Shown here: piece after piece, positions 25,553-34,879 of the stretch | Numbering within the stretch: position 1 is the first letter of the stretch | Layout: each line of letters begins with the position of its first letter | Assembly: GCA_029247365.1 (NCBI GenBank) | Contig: JAQWLJ010000064.1 | Span: 87,581 to 151,580 of the forward strand | From: Acidimicrobiales bacterium | GTDB lineage: Bacteria > Actinomycetota > Acidimicrobiia > Acidimicrobiales > Aldehydirespiratoraceae | Direction: 5' to 3' | DNA length: 64,000 bases | The notes under the pieces: model-generated | What the model saw: the letters and a program-made list of their open reading frames with translations, nothing else | Told to the model about the DNA's origin: nothing | Database searches by the model: none | Translations under genes and position numbers: made by a program

Positions 25553-26422
25553 TCACGCACTGACCGGTTCGCGACGCCAGAGTTCCGGGTAGAGCGGACC
25601 GCTGACCCGATCGCCGGGCTTGAGACCTTGTTCGGTCATGACCTGACTGTGGTCGGGGTCCATTCCCTCAGACCGAAAGAGAATCTTCACGTCGTCGCCA
25701 AGCCACTGCGTGTTGAACACCTTCAGATCGCGATCGTCACGAAGCAGGCCCGAGCCGCCGTGGATCATGCGAGCATTAAAGATCGCAACATCGCCGGGCT
25801 CCATGTCCCAACTTAAGATCTCGTAGTCATCGCGGTTGCCCTCTATGTCGGGGAACGGCTTCAGCTCTTCATCGTCGATCTGCTCGTACGTGACTCGGTC
25901 ACGCTCGTCACCGGTCAGCGCACCGAAATTGGTCTGGGCGTAGCGGTGACCCCACGCATGCGAGCCCTTGACGAACTCCAACGCGCTGCGCCGCTCGACG
26001 GGCACGAGCGGAATCCACGCCGAGCACGTATTGAACCCTTCGACCGACCAGTAGGGCTCGTCTTGGTGGAACGGCGTGCGAAACTGGCTGCCGGTTGACC
26101 GGGTGAAGATCGCGTCGAAGAAGAAGTTGACTACGTCGACGTCCATGATCCGGGCAGCGACTTCCGCCATTGGCGAGTTCTCGACGAAGTCTCGATACTC
26201 CGCAATGTCGCGCCAGACCTGTGAGTCGTAAAACGTGACGCGGCCGAACTCATCCTTGTTCCAAACACGGCCGCGAGTGGACGGCTCGGCGATGTTTTTC
26301 TCGATACCGGCCCGAAGCGTTTCGATCCAGTCGGGGCTGATGACCTGCCGGAGGCAGGCGACACCATCGGTGGCGAAGTCGATGATGTGCTGGTGCGTGA
26401 TGGCGTCAGCAATGTCTGGCAC
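25553..26422 (-). CDS. Phytanoyl-CoA dioxygenase (PhyH) family Fe(II)/2-oxoglutarate oxygenase
   Basis: 289 aa from a GTG at 26422 that is preceded by an AGGGGG ribosome site; in-frame sequence further upstream lacks family character. The iron ligands are His-Gln-Asp in TPFHQDEPYW and the distal His in ARMIHGGSGLL, with a downstream basic residue for 2-oxoglutarate. It is longer and differs in detail from the PhyH protein at 2794-3669. The substrate is unknown. The lipoprotein esterase gene lies 35 bases upstream on the same strand. Confidence 0.88.
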   Translation of the reverse strand: MPDIADAITHQHIIDFATDGVACLRQVISPDWIETLRAGIEKNIAEPSTRGRVWNKDEFGRVTFYDSQVWRDIAEYRDFVENSPMAEVAARIMDVDVVNFFFDAIFTRSTGSQFRTPFHQDEPYWSVEGFNTCSAWIPLVPVERRSALEFVKGSHAWGHRYAQTNFGALTGDERDRVTYEQIDDEELKPFPDIEGNRDDYEILSWDMEPGDVAIFNARMIHGGSGLLRDDRDLKVFNTQWLGDDVKILFRSEGMDPDHSQVMTEQGLKPGDRVSGPLYPELWRREPVSA

Positions 26423-26457
26423 GGGACCCCCTGAATTGCACGCGTGACCAGCGGAGC

Positions 26458-27324
26458 CTAGAGGTTGGCGATGTACCCGAGCACGTACTCCCACGTTGGG
26501 GAGTCGGGCGAGATGACATCGAAGTGGCCGGCATCGGGGAACACGATGATGTCAGCTCCGGATGCGTCGGCGTACGACTGCACGTATGCGAGTGGCACGG
26601 TGTCGTCCTTTGCGCCCTGGACGATGAGCTGCGGCACTTTCACGGGAAGTCGGCGGGACGGATCGGCCGCGTCATACGCCGCTGGAACTGCGTCGGGCCC
26701 ACCGCCCATAAAGGCCTCAACCGCGCCGCGCCCAAGGTTGAGAGAGTTGGCGAGATCGACGACTGGCGCCTGGCCCACGACAAGCTGGGGAGTCACGACG
26801 GGGTCGTCACGCTGGCCAACCCACAGCGCAAGATGTCCGCCTGCCGAGTGACCCACGACGTAGACCCGGTCTAGATTGAGTGGGGCATCGACGAGTGCCA
26901 TCGCGTCGATTGCGGCAGCCACATCGTCGAGCGTGCCCGGGTAGCCGCCCCCTGGGTCGCCAACCCGCCGGTACTCGACGTTCCAAGTTGCGTACCCGTG
27001 CTCGCGGGCATCAGCCGCCTGCTCGTGGGCCAGCGAGAGGTCGTAGAGGTTGCGCCAGAACCCACCATGGATGAAGACGATGACTGGGAATGGGCCATCC
27101 CCGGCGGGAGTGCGAAGTTCAACGAACTGTTGTGGCGCGTCGCCGTATCGAACAACCCCTCCGACACTGACCTCGAGTGTCGAGTCAGATACGGGGGCAA
27201 CGGTCTCGGGCGGCGACGTTGCCCTCAATTCAGGCACGTTCGTCACAGCAGCCTCTGACTCCAGGTCTCCGCAGGCCACCGCCACGAACCCAAGGACCAA
27301 CACGATGATCCCCGCACGGCGCAC
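26458..27324 (-). CDS. Secreted lipoprotein alpha/beta hydrolase (esterase/kynurenine formamidase-like)
   Basis: 288 aa, GTG start directly after the CoA-transferase stop. N-terminal lipoprotein signal (IIVLVLGFVAVAC, Cys18). After a Thr/Pro-rich linker comes a BD-FAE/esterase domain: oxyanion HGGFW, nucleophile Gly-His-Ser-Ala-Gly, Asp in QGAKDDTVP and His in DAGHFD. It hydrolyses a small ester or amide outside the membrane; the true substrate is unknown. It probably shares a transcript with the tandem CoA-transferase. Confidence 0.88.
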   Translation of the reverse strand: MRRAGIIVLVLGFVAVACGDLESEAAVTNVPELRATSPPETVAPVSDSTLEVSVGGVVRYGDAPQQFVELRTPAGDGPFPVIVFIHGGFWRNLYDLSLAHEQAADAREHGYATWNVEYRRVGDPGGGYPGTLDDVAAAIDAMALVDAPLNLDRVYVVGHSAGGHLALWVGQRDDPVVTPQLVVGQAPVVDLANSLNLGRGAVEAFMGGGPDAVPAAYDAADPSRRLPVKVPQLIVQGAKDDTVPLAYVQSYADASGADIIVFPDAGHFDVISPDSPTWEYVLGYIANL

Positions 27325-29712
27325 TCAGCCCCCACCAGCGACGTCGAGCTCAAGGACCCCTGCGGCAAGCAGCGCGTCGACCTCATCATCAGAGAAGCCC
27401 AGCTCGGTACAGACTTCTCGGGTGTGGGCGCCGAGGCCCGGTGCGGGACGGATATCAGCACCCGCCATGCCCGTGGCGCGGAAACCCGGGCCTTCGAATG
27501 CCATGCCGCCAATCGGTGGCTGCTCGAGTTCGACAATGAACCCTCGGTCGCGGAAGTGTGGGTCGTTGTACTGGCCGCTCGCGTTGTGCATCGGGCCGGC
27601 CGGCACATTCACCGCAAGGCAGGCAGCGACAACTTCGCCGACCGTCCGCTCGGCGGTCCACGCACCAACGTGTGCATCGATCTCGGCTTCGCACGCTTGG
27701 CGGCCAGCCAGCGAGGAGAGACCGTCGGCCGTCGCCCACTCGGGCGAGCCGAGGACCTCGACAAACGCCTGCCACTCGGCATCGGAGCGTGTACAGATTG
27801 CAACCCAGGAGTCGTCGGCTTCGCACGGAAAGAGACCCCACGGCGTCCCACGATCGTGATGGTTGCCGCGTGGAACCACCGAACCAGGTTCGGCCGACTC
27901 CTTGGCCAACAAGTCAGCCATCACGTTGACGACCTGTTCGACCTGACAGACCTCAACATGCATGCCGAGATCGCCGTTACGTCGTCGCCCGAGCACGCCG
28001 GCGAGTGCAGTCACCGCACCGGTCCGGCCCGCAAAGTGGTCGGGGAAGATCGACATCGAACCGGCGGGGGCAACGTCGCCCTCGTAGTTCCACAAATGGG
28101 TCATACCACCGCTGACCTGGGTGTTGGGTCCGTAGCCAGACCACGAGGCCCACGGCCCCCTCGACCCCATCAACTGGCTCGACATCATAATCAGATCGGG
28201 ATTTTCAGCCACCAGGTCGGCGTAGCCGATCCCCATCTTGTCCATGATGCCGGTCGAGTTGTTCTCGATGGCGATGTCGCTGTCGCGGGCCATCCGCTTG
28301 AGGAAGGCGACACCTTCAGAGGACTTGGCATCGACCCCGAGGCTGCGCTTGCTGCGACTCGACGACGCGAAACTGGGCGACATCTCGCCACCGAGCACGG
28401 TGCGAATGAAATCGGGATAGGCACGCGACTCGATCTTGATCACGTCTGCGCCATACTCGGCGAGCATGCGCCCGGCCTCTACCCCGACGCCGCCGTGGCC
28501 AAAGTCCATGACCCGGATGCCCTCGAGTGGGACGTCGTCACCCGAAAGCGCACGGGCTGGCACCGGCCGCGGGTCACCGAGTGCGGCGAACACTGCATCG
28601 GTGTGCTCACCTACAACGGGCGGTGGCCCCGTCGGTCCAACCCGCTCGCGATCGATCTCGAAGAAGCCACTCGCCAGCATGAGTGGCGTCCCGTCAAGCT
28701 CGACCCGGTCGAACGATCCCCGCGCGTCGAAGTGCGGGTTTGCCAAGACGTCGTCGGGTTTGAGGATCGGCGTGCAGACGATGCCGCGGTCTTGGCACTC
28801 TTCGGCGACCTCGAGCATGGTCATGGTCGAGAAGAGTTCGGCGTACAGCGGGTTGAGCACGGCGTCGGCGATACCGAAACGGCCCATGAAGGTCTCGTAT
28901 TCGGGGTCCTGCAGGTAGTCGGGCTCACCGAGCCACGCCCGCATGGCTTTCCAGTGCCGTTCGGCGATGATCACGAGACGGACGTAGCCGTCCTTGCACG
29001 GCAAGATCGTGTACACGGGGCCCGGCCCGATACGGCTGTCGAGACTCGGCATGCCTGCGTCGAGGGAACGGGTCCAGTTCGACAGTGACCAGTCAGCGAT
29101 CTGGGCGGTGGCCTCGTTCACCGACACGTCGAGCACTTGTCCGGCACCCGTCGCATATTGCTGGATGAGCGCACACTCGATCGCAAACACCGCATGCATC
29201 GAGGCCGTGTCGTCGGCGATGTTCCCCGGCGGCAGCAACGGCTCGCGGTCGGGCACGCCGGCCTTGAAGGCCATGCCGCCGGTGGCGTCGAGCACCGCGC
29301 ACGGAACATCACGACCGGCGTACGGGCCGGTGCGGCCATAGCTCGTGATCGAACACACAATCAGATGCGGGTGGCGAGCGGCGAGGTCGTCGGCATCGAT
29401 GCCGCTGTTGGCCCAGGACCCAGGCTCGGCCGAGTCGAGTACCACATCGCTGCAGGCCAAGAGCTCGTGCAGTCGGTCGCGCTCTGGATCCTGGCTCAGA
29501 TCGAGCGCAACGCCGAGCTTGCCGGCATTGCGGGTCGTGAAAAACAGCGAATGACCACCGGTCATGGGATGCATCGTGCGGGCCGGCGACCCCTCGGGCG
29601 GTTCAACCCGTAGCACCTCCGCACCGAGGTCACTCAAGAGTCGACCGGCGAGTTCACCTCGCTCGATCGTGAGGTCGACAACACGGATTCCCGATAGCGG
29701 ACGACGTGGCAT
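27325..29712 (-). CDS. Tandem family III (CaiB/BaiF) CoA-transferase, two fused domains
   Basis: 795 aa from the ATG at 29712, about twice a normal family III subunit. The N-terminal copy (about 6-390) has SGIRVVDLTIERGELAGRLL and an active-site-like Asp167/Asp168 in GNIADDTASMHAVFAIECAL. The C-terminal copy (about 395-795) has EGIRVMDFGHGGVGVEAGRML, an adenosine-binding GRTGAVTALAGVLGRRRNG and Asp558 in FPDHFAG. Family III enzymes move CoA between carboxylic acids and normally work as interlocked dimers, so the fusion would form both rings from one chain. Both halves appear to keep an acidic nucleophile. CoA donor and acceptor are unknown. Confidence 0.88.
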   Translation of the reverse strand: MPRRPLSGIRVVDLTIERGELAGRLLSDLGAEVLRVEPPEGSPARTMHPMTGGHSLFFTTRNAGKLGVALDLSQDPERDRLHELLACSDVVLDSAEPGSWANSGIDADDLAARHPHLIVCSITSYGRTGPYAGRDVPCAVLDATGGMAFKAGVPDREPLLPPGNIADDTASMHAVFAIECALIQQYATGAGQVLDVSVNEATAQIADWSLSNWTRSLDAGMPSLDSRIGPGPVYTILPCKDGYVRLVIIAERHWKAMRAWLGEPDYLQDPEYETFMGRFGIADAVLNPLYAELFSTMTMLEVAEECQDRGIVCTPILKPDDVLANPHFDARGSFDRVELDGTPLMLASGFFEIDRERVGPTGPPPVVGEHTDAVFAALGDPRPVPARALSGDDVPLEGIRVMDFGHGGVGVEAGRMLAEYGADVIKIESRAYPDFIRTVLGGEMSPSFASSSRSKRSLGVDAKSSEGVAFLKRMARDSDIAIENNSTGIMDKMGIGYADLVAENPDLIMMSSQLMGSRGPWASWSGYGPNTQVSGGMTHLWNYEGDVAPAGSMSIFPDHFAGRTGAVTALAGVLGRRRNGDLGMHVEVCQVEQVVNVMADLLAKESAEPGSVVPRGNHHDRGTPWGLFPCEADDSWVAICTRSDAEWQAFVEVLGSPEWATADGLSSLAGRQACEAEIDAHVGAWTAERTVGEVVAACLAVNVPAGPMHNASGQYNDPHFRDRGFIVELEQPPIGGMAFEGPGFRATGMAGADIRPAPGLGAHTREVCTELGFSDDEVDALLAAGVLELDVAGGG

Positions 29713-29778
29713 GGCGGAATCGTAGAACGCGTCGGTCCCGACCGTCAGATGCTGTTGGCAATCTGCGAGACTGAGAGC

Positions 29779-30540
29779 GTGGCTCTGCACTCCCCCGAAC
29801 CGCCAGTCCCAGTCACCCGTGAGGTCATGCGGATGTCATGGCTTGATCTCACCTTCATCCATACGCCGGTCGAACCCGCAGCGGTCGAAGCGCTAATCCC
29901 CAGCAACCTCTGTGTCGACACATGGCCTGACGCCAACGGGATCGAGCGAGCCTGGATCGGCTTGGTGCCGTTCGTGATGAAGGTCGGATTACCCGGCGGG
30001 CGAGTGATCCCTCGACTCGGCACATTTCCCGAGACCAATGTCCGCACCTACGTCACCGGGCCCGACGGCACGGCCGGTGTCTGGTTCTGTTCCCTCGAAG
30101 CCGGCGGCCTCGCCGCCACCGCCACCGCAAGAGCGACGTATGGGCTCCCGTACTTCTGGGCCGACATGCGCGTCGACCACGACGACGGGATCTGGACCTA
30201 CGAGTCGACCCGTCGCTGGCCTCGCGCCGCCGGTCGGCCCCGACATCGCAGTTGCGTGCGAGTCGGTGATCGCATCGAAGCCGACGACGTCACCGACTTC
30301 GAGCACTATCTCAGTGCCCGTTGGGGGCTGTTCTCGCGATGGCCGAGCCCAAACCGGGGTGCCACGGTGTACGCCGCGGTCGATCATCCCCGATGGGAGC
30401 TCCACCGGGCGGAACTCCTTGACCTCGACGACTCGCTCGTTGTCGCTGCCGGGCTCCCTGAGCCGACGGGTGAGCCGGTCGTCCATTGGACCCCAGGCGT
30501 CGAGGTTCGTATCGGGCTGCCGCGTCGGGTCAGGGGCTGA
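29779..30540 (+). CDS. DUF2071 (YqjF-like) family protein
   Basis: 253 aa. The family pattern is clear: MSWLDLTFIHTPVEPAAVEALIP, AWIGLVPFVMK, FPETNVRTYV and GVWFCSLEAGG. The biochemical role of DUF2071 is not known; it has an acetoacetate-decarboxylase-like fold. I take the GTG at 29779, which has a GAGAG stretch just upstream; an in-frame ATG at 29749 would add ten residues. It is divergent from the CoA-transferase and convergent with a thiolase gene. Nothing clear lies in the 96 bases after it. Confidence 0.8.
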   Translation: MALHSPEPPVPVTREVMRMSWLDLTFIHTPVEPAAVEALIPSNLCVDTWPDANGIERAWIGLVPFVMKVGLPGGRVIPRLGTFPETNVRTYVTGPDGTAGVWFCSLEAGGLAATATARATYGLPYFWADMRVDHDDGIWTYESTRRWPRAAGRPRHRSCVRVGDRIEADDVTDFEHYLSARWGLFSRWPSPNRGATVYAAVDHPRWELHRAELLDLDDSLVVAAGLPEPTGEPVVHWTPGVEVRIGLPRRVRG

Positions 30541-30636
30541 GGGCAGGTATCCCTCCTCGTGCTCGGCGCCTCAGCACCCGGCGACCGTGTGGCACGCGCA
30601 CCACGCTTCCTTTGTCGCTACGTTCGTGCGGTGAGT

Positions 30637-31830
30637 TCAGCCGAGCTCGGTGCCGTAGATGCCGACAAAGCTGACCATCTCACCCGGGTAGCCGCCGAGA
30701 TTGTGGGTGAGCCCGAGCGACCGGCCGTTGTCGACCATCGTCCGCTCTTCCGGCGCTTGCCCCCGCAGCTGAAGCCACACCTCGTAGAGCATTCGCAAGC
30801 CTGACGCGCCGACCGGGTGGCCGAACGACTTCAGGCCCCCGTCGGTGTTGACCGGCAGCCGACCGTCGAGGTTGAAGTCACCGTTGAGGACGTCTTGCCA
30901 CGCCTCACCCGGCGCTGAGAACCCAAGGTCTTCCATCAACACGAGCTCGGTCGGCGTGAAGCAGTCGTGTACCTCGGCGACTGCGATCTCGTTGCGCGGA
31001 TCGGCAACGCCGGCCTGGGCGTATGCATCGTCGGCTGACCATTTGCACTCCGTCAGCGTCGTGTAGTCGTAGTCCGGGTCGAGCGAACCAGCACCGGTGC
31101 CGGCCACGAACGACAGGGCCTTGATGTACAGCGGATCGTCGCAGTACTTGTGCGCATCCTCCGCGCGACACATGATCACGCCCGCGGCACCGTCGGCCAC
31201 GCCAGCGCAATCGAACACACTCAGACGACCGGCGACCGCCGCCATCTGACAGATCTGCTCCGCCGACGTCTCGCGGCGGAACTGGGCGAGTGGGTTGCGA
31301 GCGCCGTTGAAATGGTTCTTCTCGGCGATCTTGGCGACCGAGTAACGGATCTCATCGACATCGAGGCCGTACTTCTCGGCGTATGCGGGGAGGATCATCG
31401 CGAACATTGCGGCTGCAGTGAGCGTGCGTTGCGTGCCATCGGTCGGGATCGGGAATGCGTTGAGGCCCTGGTAGCCCCCGTCCTTGACCTTTTCGGCACC
31501 GAGCGCCATGACGACGTCGTAGGCACCCGACGCAACCGCGTAGGCGGCCTGTCGCATCGCCTCGCTGCCGGTGGCGCAGTAGTTCTCGACACGGCTGATC
31601 GGCTTGCCATGGATCTTCAGCGGCCCGCCCATGGCGAGACCGGACGCAGCCGATTGAGACGTGCCGAACCAGAACGCATCGACCTCATCCTGGCTGACGC
31701 CAGCCGACTCGTAGGTGGCCTTCGCACCGTCGATGATCAGATCGTCAAGCGACTTTTCCCAGTGTTCGGTGAACGGCACGCAACCGACCCCGATGATCGC
31801 AACCTTGTCCTTGATGCCATGACTAGCCAT
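30637..31830 (-). CDS. Thiolase-family acetyl-CoA acetyltransferase (SCP-2-type thiolase)
   Basis: 397 aa from the ATG at 31830. The nucleophilic cysteine is present (SRVENYCATGSEAMRQA), as are EVHDCFTPTELVL and the C-terminal SFGHPVGASGLRM histidine loop, so this is a complete thiolase active site of the lipid-transfer-protein/SCPx branch. The neighbouring gene, 42 bases upstream on the same strand, encodes an HMG-CoA-synthase-like protein fused to a DUF35 domain. In archaea a thiolase, HMGS and DUF35 protein form one channelling complex, so the two products here may interact. Confidence 0.9.
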   Translation of the reverse strand: MASHGIKDKVAIIGVGCVPFTEHWEKSLDDLIIDGAKATYESAGVSQDEVDAFWFGTSQSAASGLAMGGPLKIHGKPISRVENYCATGSEAMRQAAYAVASGAYDVVMALGAEKVKDGGYQGLNAFPIPTDGTQRTLTAAAMFAMILPAYAEKYGLDVDEIRYSVAKIAEKNHFNGARNPLAQFRRETSAEQICQMAAVAGRLSVFDCAGVADGAAGVIMCRAEDAHKYCDDPLYIKALSFVAGTGAGSLDPDYDYTTLTECKWSADDAYAQAGVADPRNEIAVAEVHDCFTPTELVLMEDLGFSAPGEAWQDVLNGDFNLDGRLPVNTDGGLKSFGHPVGASGLRMLYEVWLQLRGQAPEERTMVDNGRSLGLTHNLGGYPGEMVSFVGIYGTELG

Positions 31831-31872
31831 CGCACGCTGCTCCTCGCTTCGGACGGCGCCGCAGATCACCCG

Positions 31873-33288
31873 TCATACCCGAGCCTCTCTCACCGGTCGG
31901 ACTTTCCAGAAGTAGTTGTGGATCTCGTCGGCAGTGAAGAGGCGACGGAACGTCGGCTCGACCCGCATGCCAACCACGACTTCGTCAGCATCGACGTCGG
32001 TCAACTCGAGCGGCGCCCGCCCGCCGCCGTCGAAGTCGACGACGGCGAATACGACCGGTGGGCTCGGCGAGTAGGCAAGCTTGTCGACAGTGAAACTCAC
32101 GACGGTGCCGCGCACGTCGGCCATCGGCACCTCGTCCATGTCGTCGACCGCACCGCCCTTCTCCGAGACCCGGGCCGGTGGAAGGTGCACCATGCCCGAG
32201 CTGCGATCGCGACTGCCGACGAAGCCAAACTTCCAGTTGTCGCGTCGGTGCGCAGCAGCAGCCGAGGGGCGGTTCGGGAGCGGCCGATTCGGCGGCTCGA
32301 TCGCCACCATGCCCCGCCACGACAGAAAGGTGGCGTAGTCGATCGGCGCGCCGCCTTCGATCTGCGTAGCGACGGGTCTGGCCGCTCTGTAGGAGGCGAC
32401 GGCGTCAGTGGTACGGACGATCAGCACATCGACGCCGTCGGCAAGCGCCATCAATGCGATCGTCTCGCCGGGCCCGGCCGCCTCGACGGCGGTGGCCAAC
32501 ACCAAAAGCGGATGGGCGGCGCCGGTATTGCCGACGGTGCCGGAAAGGTCGTCACCGATCCGCTCGGCATCCACGCCCAGCTTGCGGACATTGCGGGCGA
32601 CGGCACGCGCGTGGGTGCCGGCCACAACCAACGTGTCGATGTCGTCGACCGCAAGTGCGGTGTTGGCGAGCGCTGCTGTCCAGGCTTGCTCCATCAGCGG
32701 GGCGTAGGCGACCTCACCGAAGCGATCCTCCCAGGTGCGGGAGCGATCGCCGCCGGGAACCCGCCAGCGTTCGAGAAACTCGTCGGTAACCGACGCGCCT
32801 CCGATGAATTCGGCGATCACTGGCCCGGCGGTGTCGTCACCGATCACCAAGGCGGCTGCCCCGTCGCCGCCCTGCGACTCGTCGGCCGAGGTCGCGAGCC
32901 CACCGCGCGAATCGGAGGCGACGACGAGCGTGGTTGATCCGGCTCCGAGGGCGGTGCACAGCGCACCGATGCCCGAGCGATGGGCCCCGCCGAAGTCGAA
33001 CGCCGGAACTGAGGCGTCAAGTCGCAGGGTCGCGTGGATGGCTGACGCGTTCGTCTTCTCGAGGTACGCAGGCGACGCCGTGGCGAACCAGAGGGCCGCG
33101 ATGCCGACGTCGGGAGCCGATGCGACTGCGGCCCGGGCGGCCTCGGCTCCCATGGAGGTCGTGTCCTCGTCGAACGACGCGACCGTACGGGCGCCCGAGC
33201 CGCCGCCCTTGCCGAAGAAGGCGGCAACCGCCGCTCGCTCAAGCCGACGGTGAGGAAGGTGGGTACCGGTCGCAATGATCCCGCGCAC
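31873..33288 (-). CDS. HMG-CoA synthase-like protein fused to a DUF35 (OB-fold) domain, catalytic Cys absent
   Basis: 471 aa from the GTG at 33288, which has AGGAG five bases upstream and begins MRGIIATGTHLPHRRL, where HMGS-like proteins start; a TTG 15 codons upstream is unlikely. Residues about 1-330 follow HMGS/KAS III (GGDGAAALVIGDD, SGTVGNTGAAHPLLVLA). At the cysteine position the sequence reads FDFGGAHRSGIGAL, so no nucleophile is present. The last about 130 residues are a DUF35 OB-fold (GTVVSFTVDKLAYSP, VVGMRVEPTFRRLF), and the usual zinc-ribbon cysteines are also replaced. Likely a CoA-ester-binding or scaffold partner of the thiolase. Confidence 0.8.
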   Translation of the reverse strand: MRGIIATGTHLPHRRLERAAVAAFFGKGGGSGARTVASFDEDTTSMGAEAARAAVASAPDVGIAALWFATASPAYLEKTNASAIHATLRLDASVPAFDFGGAHRSGIGALCTALGAGSTTLVVASDSRGGLATSADESQGGDGAAALVIGDDTAGPVIAEFIGGASVTDEFLERWRVPGGDRSRTWEDRFGEVAYAPLMEQAWTAALANTALAVDDIDTLVVAGTHARAVARNVRKLGVDAERIGDDLSGTVGNTGAAHPLLVLATAVEAAGPGETIALMALADGVDVLIVRTTDAVASYRAARPVATQIEGGAPIDYATFLSWRGMVAIEPPNRPLPNRPSAAAAHRRDNWKFGFVGSRDRSSGMVHLPPARVSEKGGAVDDMDEVPMADVRGTVVSFTVDKLAYSPSPPVVFAVVDFDGGGRAPLELTDVDADEVVVGMRVEPTFRRLFTADEIHNYFWKVRPVREARV

Positions 33289-33397
33289 GAGTGCTCCTGG
33301 TCTCGGGACGGTCGTCTCGAGCACGACCGTCAACGCACCGCACCCTACCGGCGCGCCACCTCCGCCCCCGCGTCAACGCCCGCAGGCCAGAAGACTT

Positions 33398-33467
33398 GTT
33401 GATGGATCAACCCATCGGGTCGAGGCGTCAAACCCTTTGAAGAAGCGCGCACGAACCCGATTCGGGT
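33398..33467. promoter_or_regulatory. Palindromes in the divergent region before the M20 peptidase gene
   Basis: Two short dyads lie between the HMGS-like gene (minus) and the peptidase gene (plus): GTTGAT-GG-ATCAAC at 33398-33411 and ACCCGA-T-TCGGGT at 33455-33467, the latter ending 12 bases before the peptidase ATG. They could be operators. No regulator gene is adjacent. Confidence 0.3.
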
Positions 33468-33479
33468 CATCATGGCGTC

Positions 33480-34823
33480 ATGGCAGCTAGTGACCCCAAA
33501 GGCGAGGAGACGATCGAACTCCTGCAGGCAATGATCCAGAACGCGTGCGTCAACGACGGCACCGAGGCGAGTGGGCAGGAGATTCGTAATGCCGACCTTC
33601 TTGCGACGTTCCTCGAAGGGGCCGGCGTCGACGTAGAGCGCTACCACGCAGCCCCAGGCCGCACCTCGGTTGTGGCTCGCATTGAGGGCTCCGACTCGAA
33701 CGCACCGAGCCTGTGCCTGAACGGGCACACAGACGTGGTGCCAATCAGCCCCGACGGCTGGGACGAAGACCCTTTCGGGGGCGAGATCATCGATGGTGAG
33801 GTTTGGGGTCGGGGCGCCGTTGACATGCTCAACCTCACGGCGTCGATGGCGGTCGTCACCCGGGCGATCGCCCGATCCGATCGGCAACTGAAGGGCGATC
33901 TCGTCTTCTTCGGTGTCGCTGACGAAGAGGCCGGATCCGCGTACGGCGCCCGGTGGATGGGCGCCCACCACCCCGACGTCATCACCACCGACTATCTCCT
34001 CACCGAGAACGGGGGCCTGCACGCGGGCACGTCCGAGGAACCGACCATCTCCATGGTGGTCGGCGAGAAGGGTGTGGCCTGGCGCCGCCTGCGGGTGAAG
34101 GGAACCCCCGGCCACGGCTCGCGCCCGTATCGCCAGGACAATGCGTTGGTGAAAGCGGCCGCGATCGTGCAGCGACTCAACGAGTACAACTCGGGCCCAC
34201 GGTTCCACGAGTTCTGGCGACCCCAGGTTGACGCCATGGGTCTCGATGACGAGATGAAGGCGGTCCTGCTTGACGACACCGCCATCGACGAGATGCTGGC
34301 CACCCTGCCCAATGCCTCGACTGCAGCCCACCTCCACGCATGCACGCACACAACATTCTCGCCGAACGTCATCGGCTCGCAGACCAAGACCAACATCATT
34401 CCCGATGTCGTGGACATCGACGTCGACATCCGATCACTCCCCGGCGAGGGGCCCGGTGACATCGAGGCCCACCTCCAGACCGCACTGGGCGATCTCTACG
34501 ACCAGGTCGACGTCACCGTGCTCTTGGAGGAGCCGTCGACCAGTAGCCGCATCGACACGCCACTTTGGGAATCGATGCAGAAGGCAGTCAGCAATCCGTT
34601 TCCGACGAGTCGAATTTCACCGTCGATTTCGGTCGGGTTCACCGACGCTCGCGTGCATCGCGAACTCGGTGCCGTGGCGTATGGCGCCGGCCTGCTCAGC
34701 CCGACGCTCAGCGCAGCTGACTTCGGCAGCCGGTTCCACGGCCACAACGAACGCATCGACATCGAGTCGCTCCACCTGACCACTCGCTTCTTCCACGATG
34801 TCGCCACCGATCTCCTCGGGTAA
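33480..34823 (+). CDS. M20-family metallopeptidase/deacylase (ArgE/DapE/CPG2-like)
   Basis: 447 aa. The di-zinc site is readable in order: His in LCLNGHTDVVP, Asp in GRGAVDMLN, Glu-Glu in FFGVADEEAGS, Asp/Glu in LLTENGG, and His in FHGHNERID. A dimerisation domain starts at EKGVAWRRLRVKGTPGHGSRP. Such enzymes hydrolyse N-acyl amino acids or dipeptides in the cytoplasm. The bridging aspartate region carries GRGAVD rather than the common GRGxxDMK, within family variation. The substrate is unknown. Confidence 0.92.
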   Translation: MAASDPKGEETIELLQAMIQNACVNDGTEASGQEIRNADLLATFLEGAGVDVERYHAAPGRTSVVARIEGSDSNAPSLCLNGHTDVVPISPDGWDEDPFGGEIIDGEVWGRGAVDMLNLTASMAVVTRAIARSDRQLKGDLVFFGVADEEAGSAYGARWMGAHHPDVITTDYLLTENGGLHAGTSEEPTISMVVGEKGVAWRRLRVKGTPGHGSRPYRQDNALVKAAAIVQRLNEYNSGPRFHEFWRPQVDAMGLDDEMKAVLLDDTAIDEMLATLPNASTAAHLHACTHTTFSPNVIGSQTKTNIIPDVVDIDVDIRSLPGEGPGDIEAHLQTALGDLYDQVDVTVLLEEPSTSSRIDTPLWESMQKAVSNPFPTSRISPSISVGFTDARVHRELGAVAYGAGLLSPTLSAADFGSRFHGHNERIDIESLHLTTRFFHDVATDLLG

Positions 34824-34842
34824 CTGACGCACCCAGCCCCCG

Positions 34843-34861
34843 GCGAGCACTATCTGCTCGC
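34843..34861. terminator. Possible bidirectional hairpin between convergent genes
   Basis: GCGAGC and GCTCGC pair perfectly around a seven-base loop in the 56-base gap between the M20 peptidase and gamma-glutamyltransferase 3' ends. There is no U-tract on either strand, so it is at best a weak intrinsic terminator. Confidence 0.3.
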
Positions 34862-34879
34862 GCTGCGTTCCACGGCCGA

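Noticed and set aside
27424..29088. Long open frame on the plus strand opposite the tandem CoA-transferase
   Set aside because: It has no domain signature and mirrors the GC-rich codon pattern of the minus-strand gene, which has clear family motifs throughout.
31150..32937. Long plus-strand open frame across the thiolase and HMGS-like genes
   Set aside because: It spans two well-supported minus-strand genes and their gap and reads as low-complexity sequence.
34843..34861. Strong intrinsic terminator between convergent genes
   Set aside because: The stem is only 6 bp and no U-tract follows on either strand; kept only as a weak candidate.
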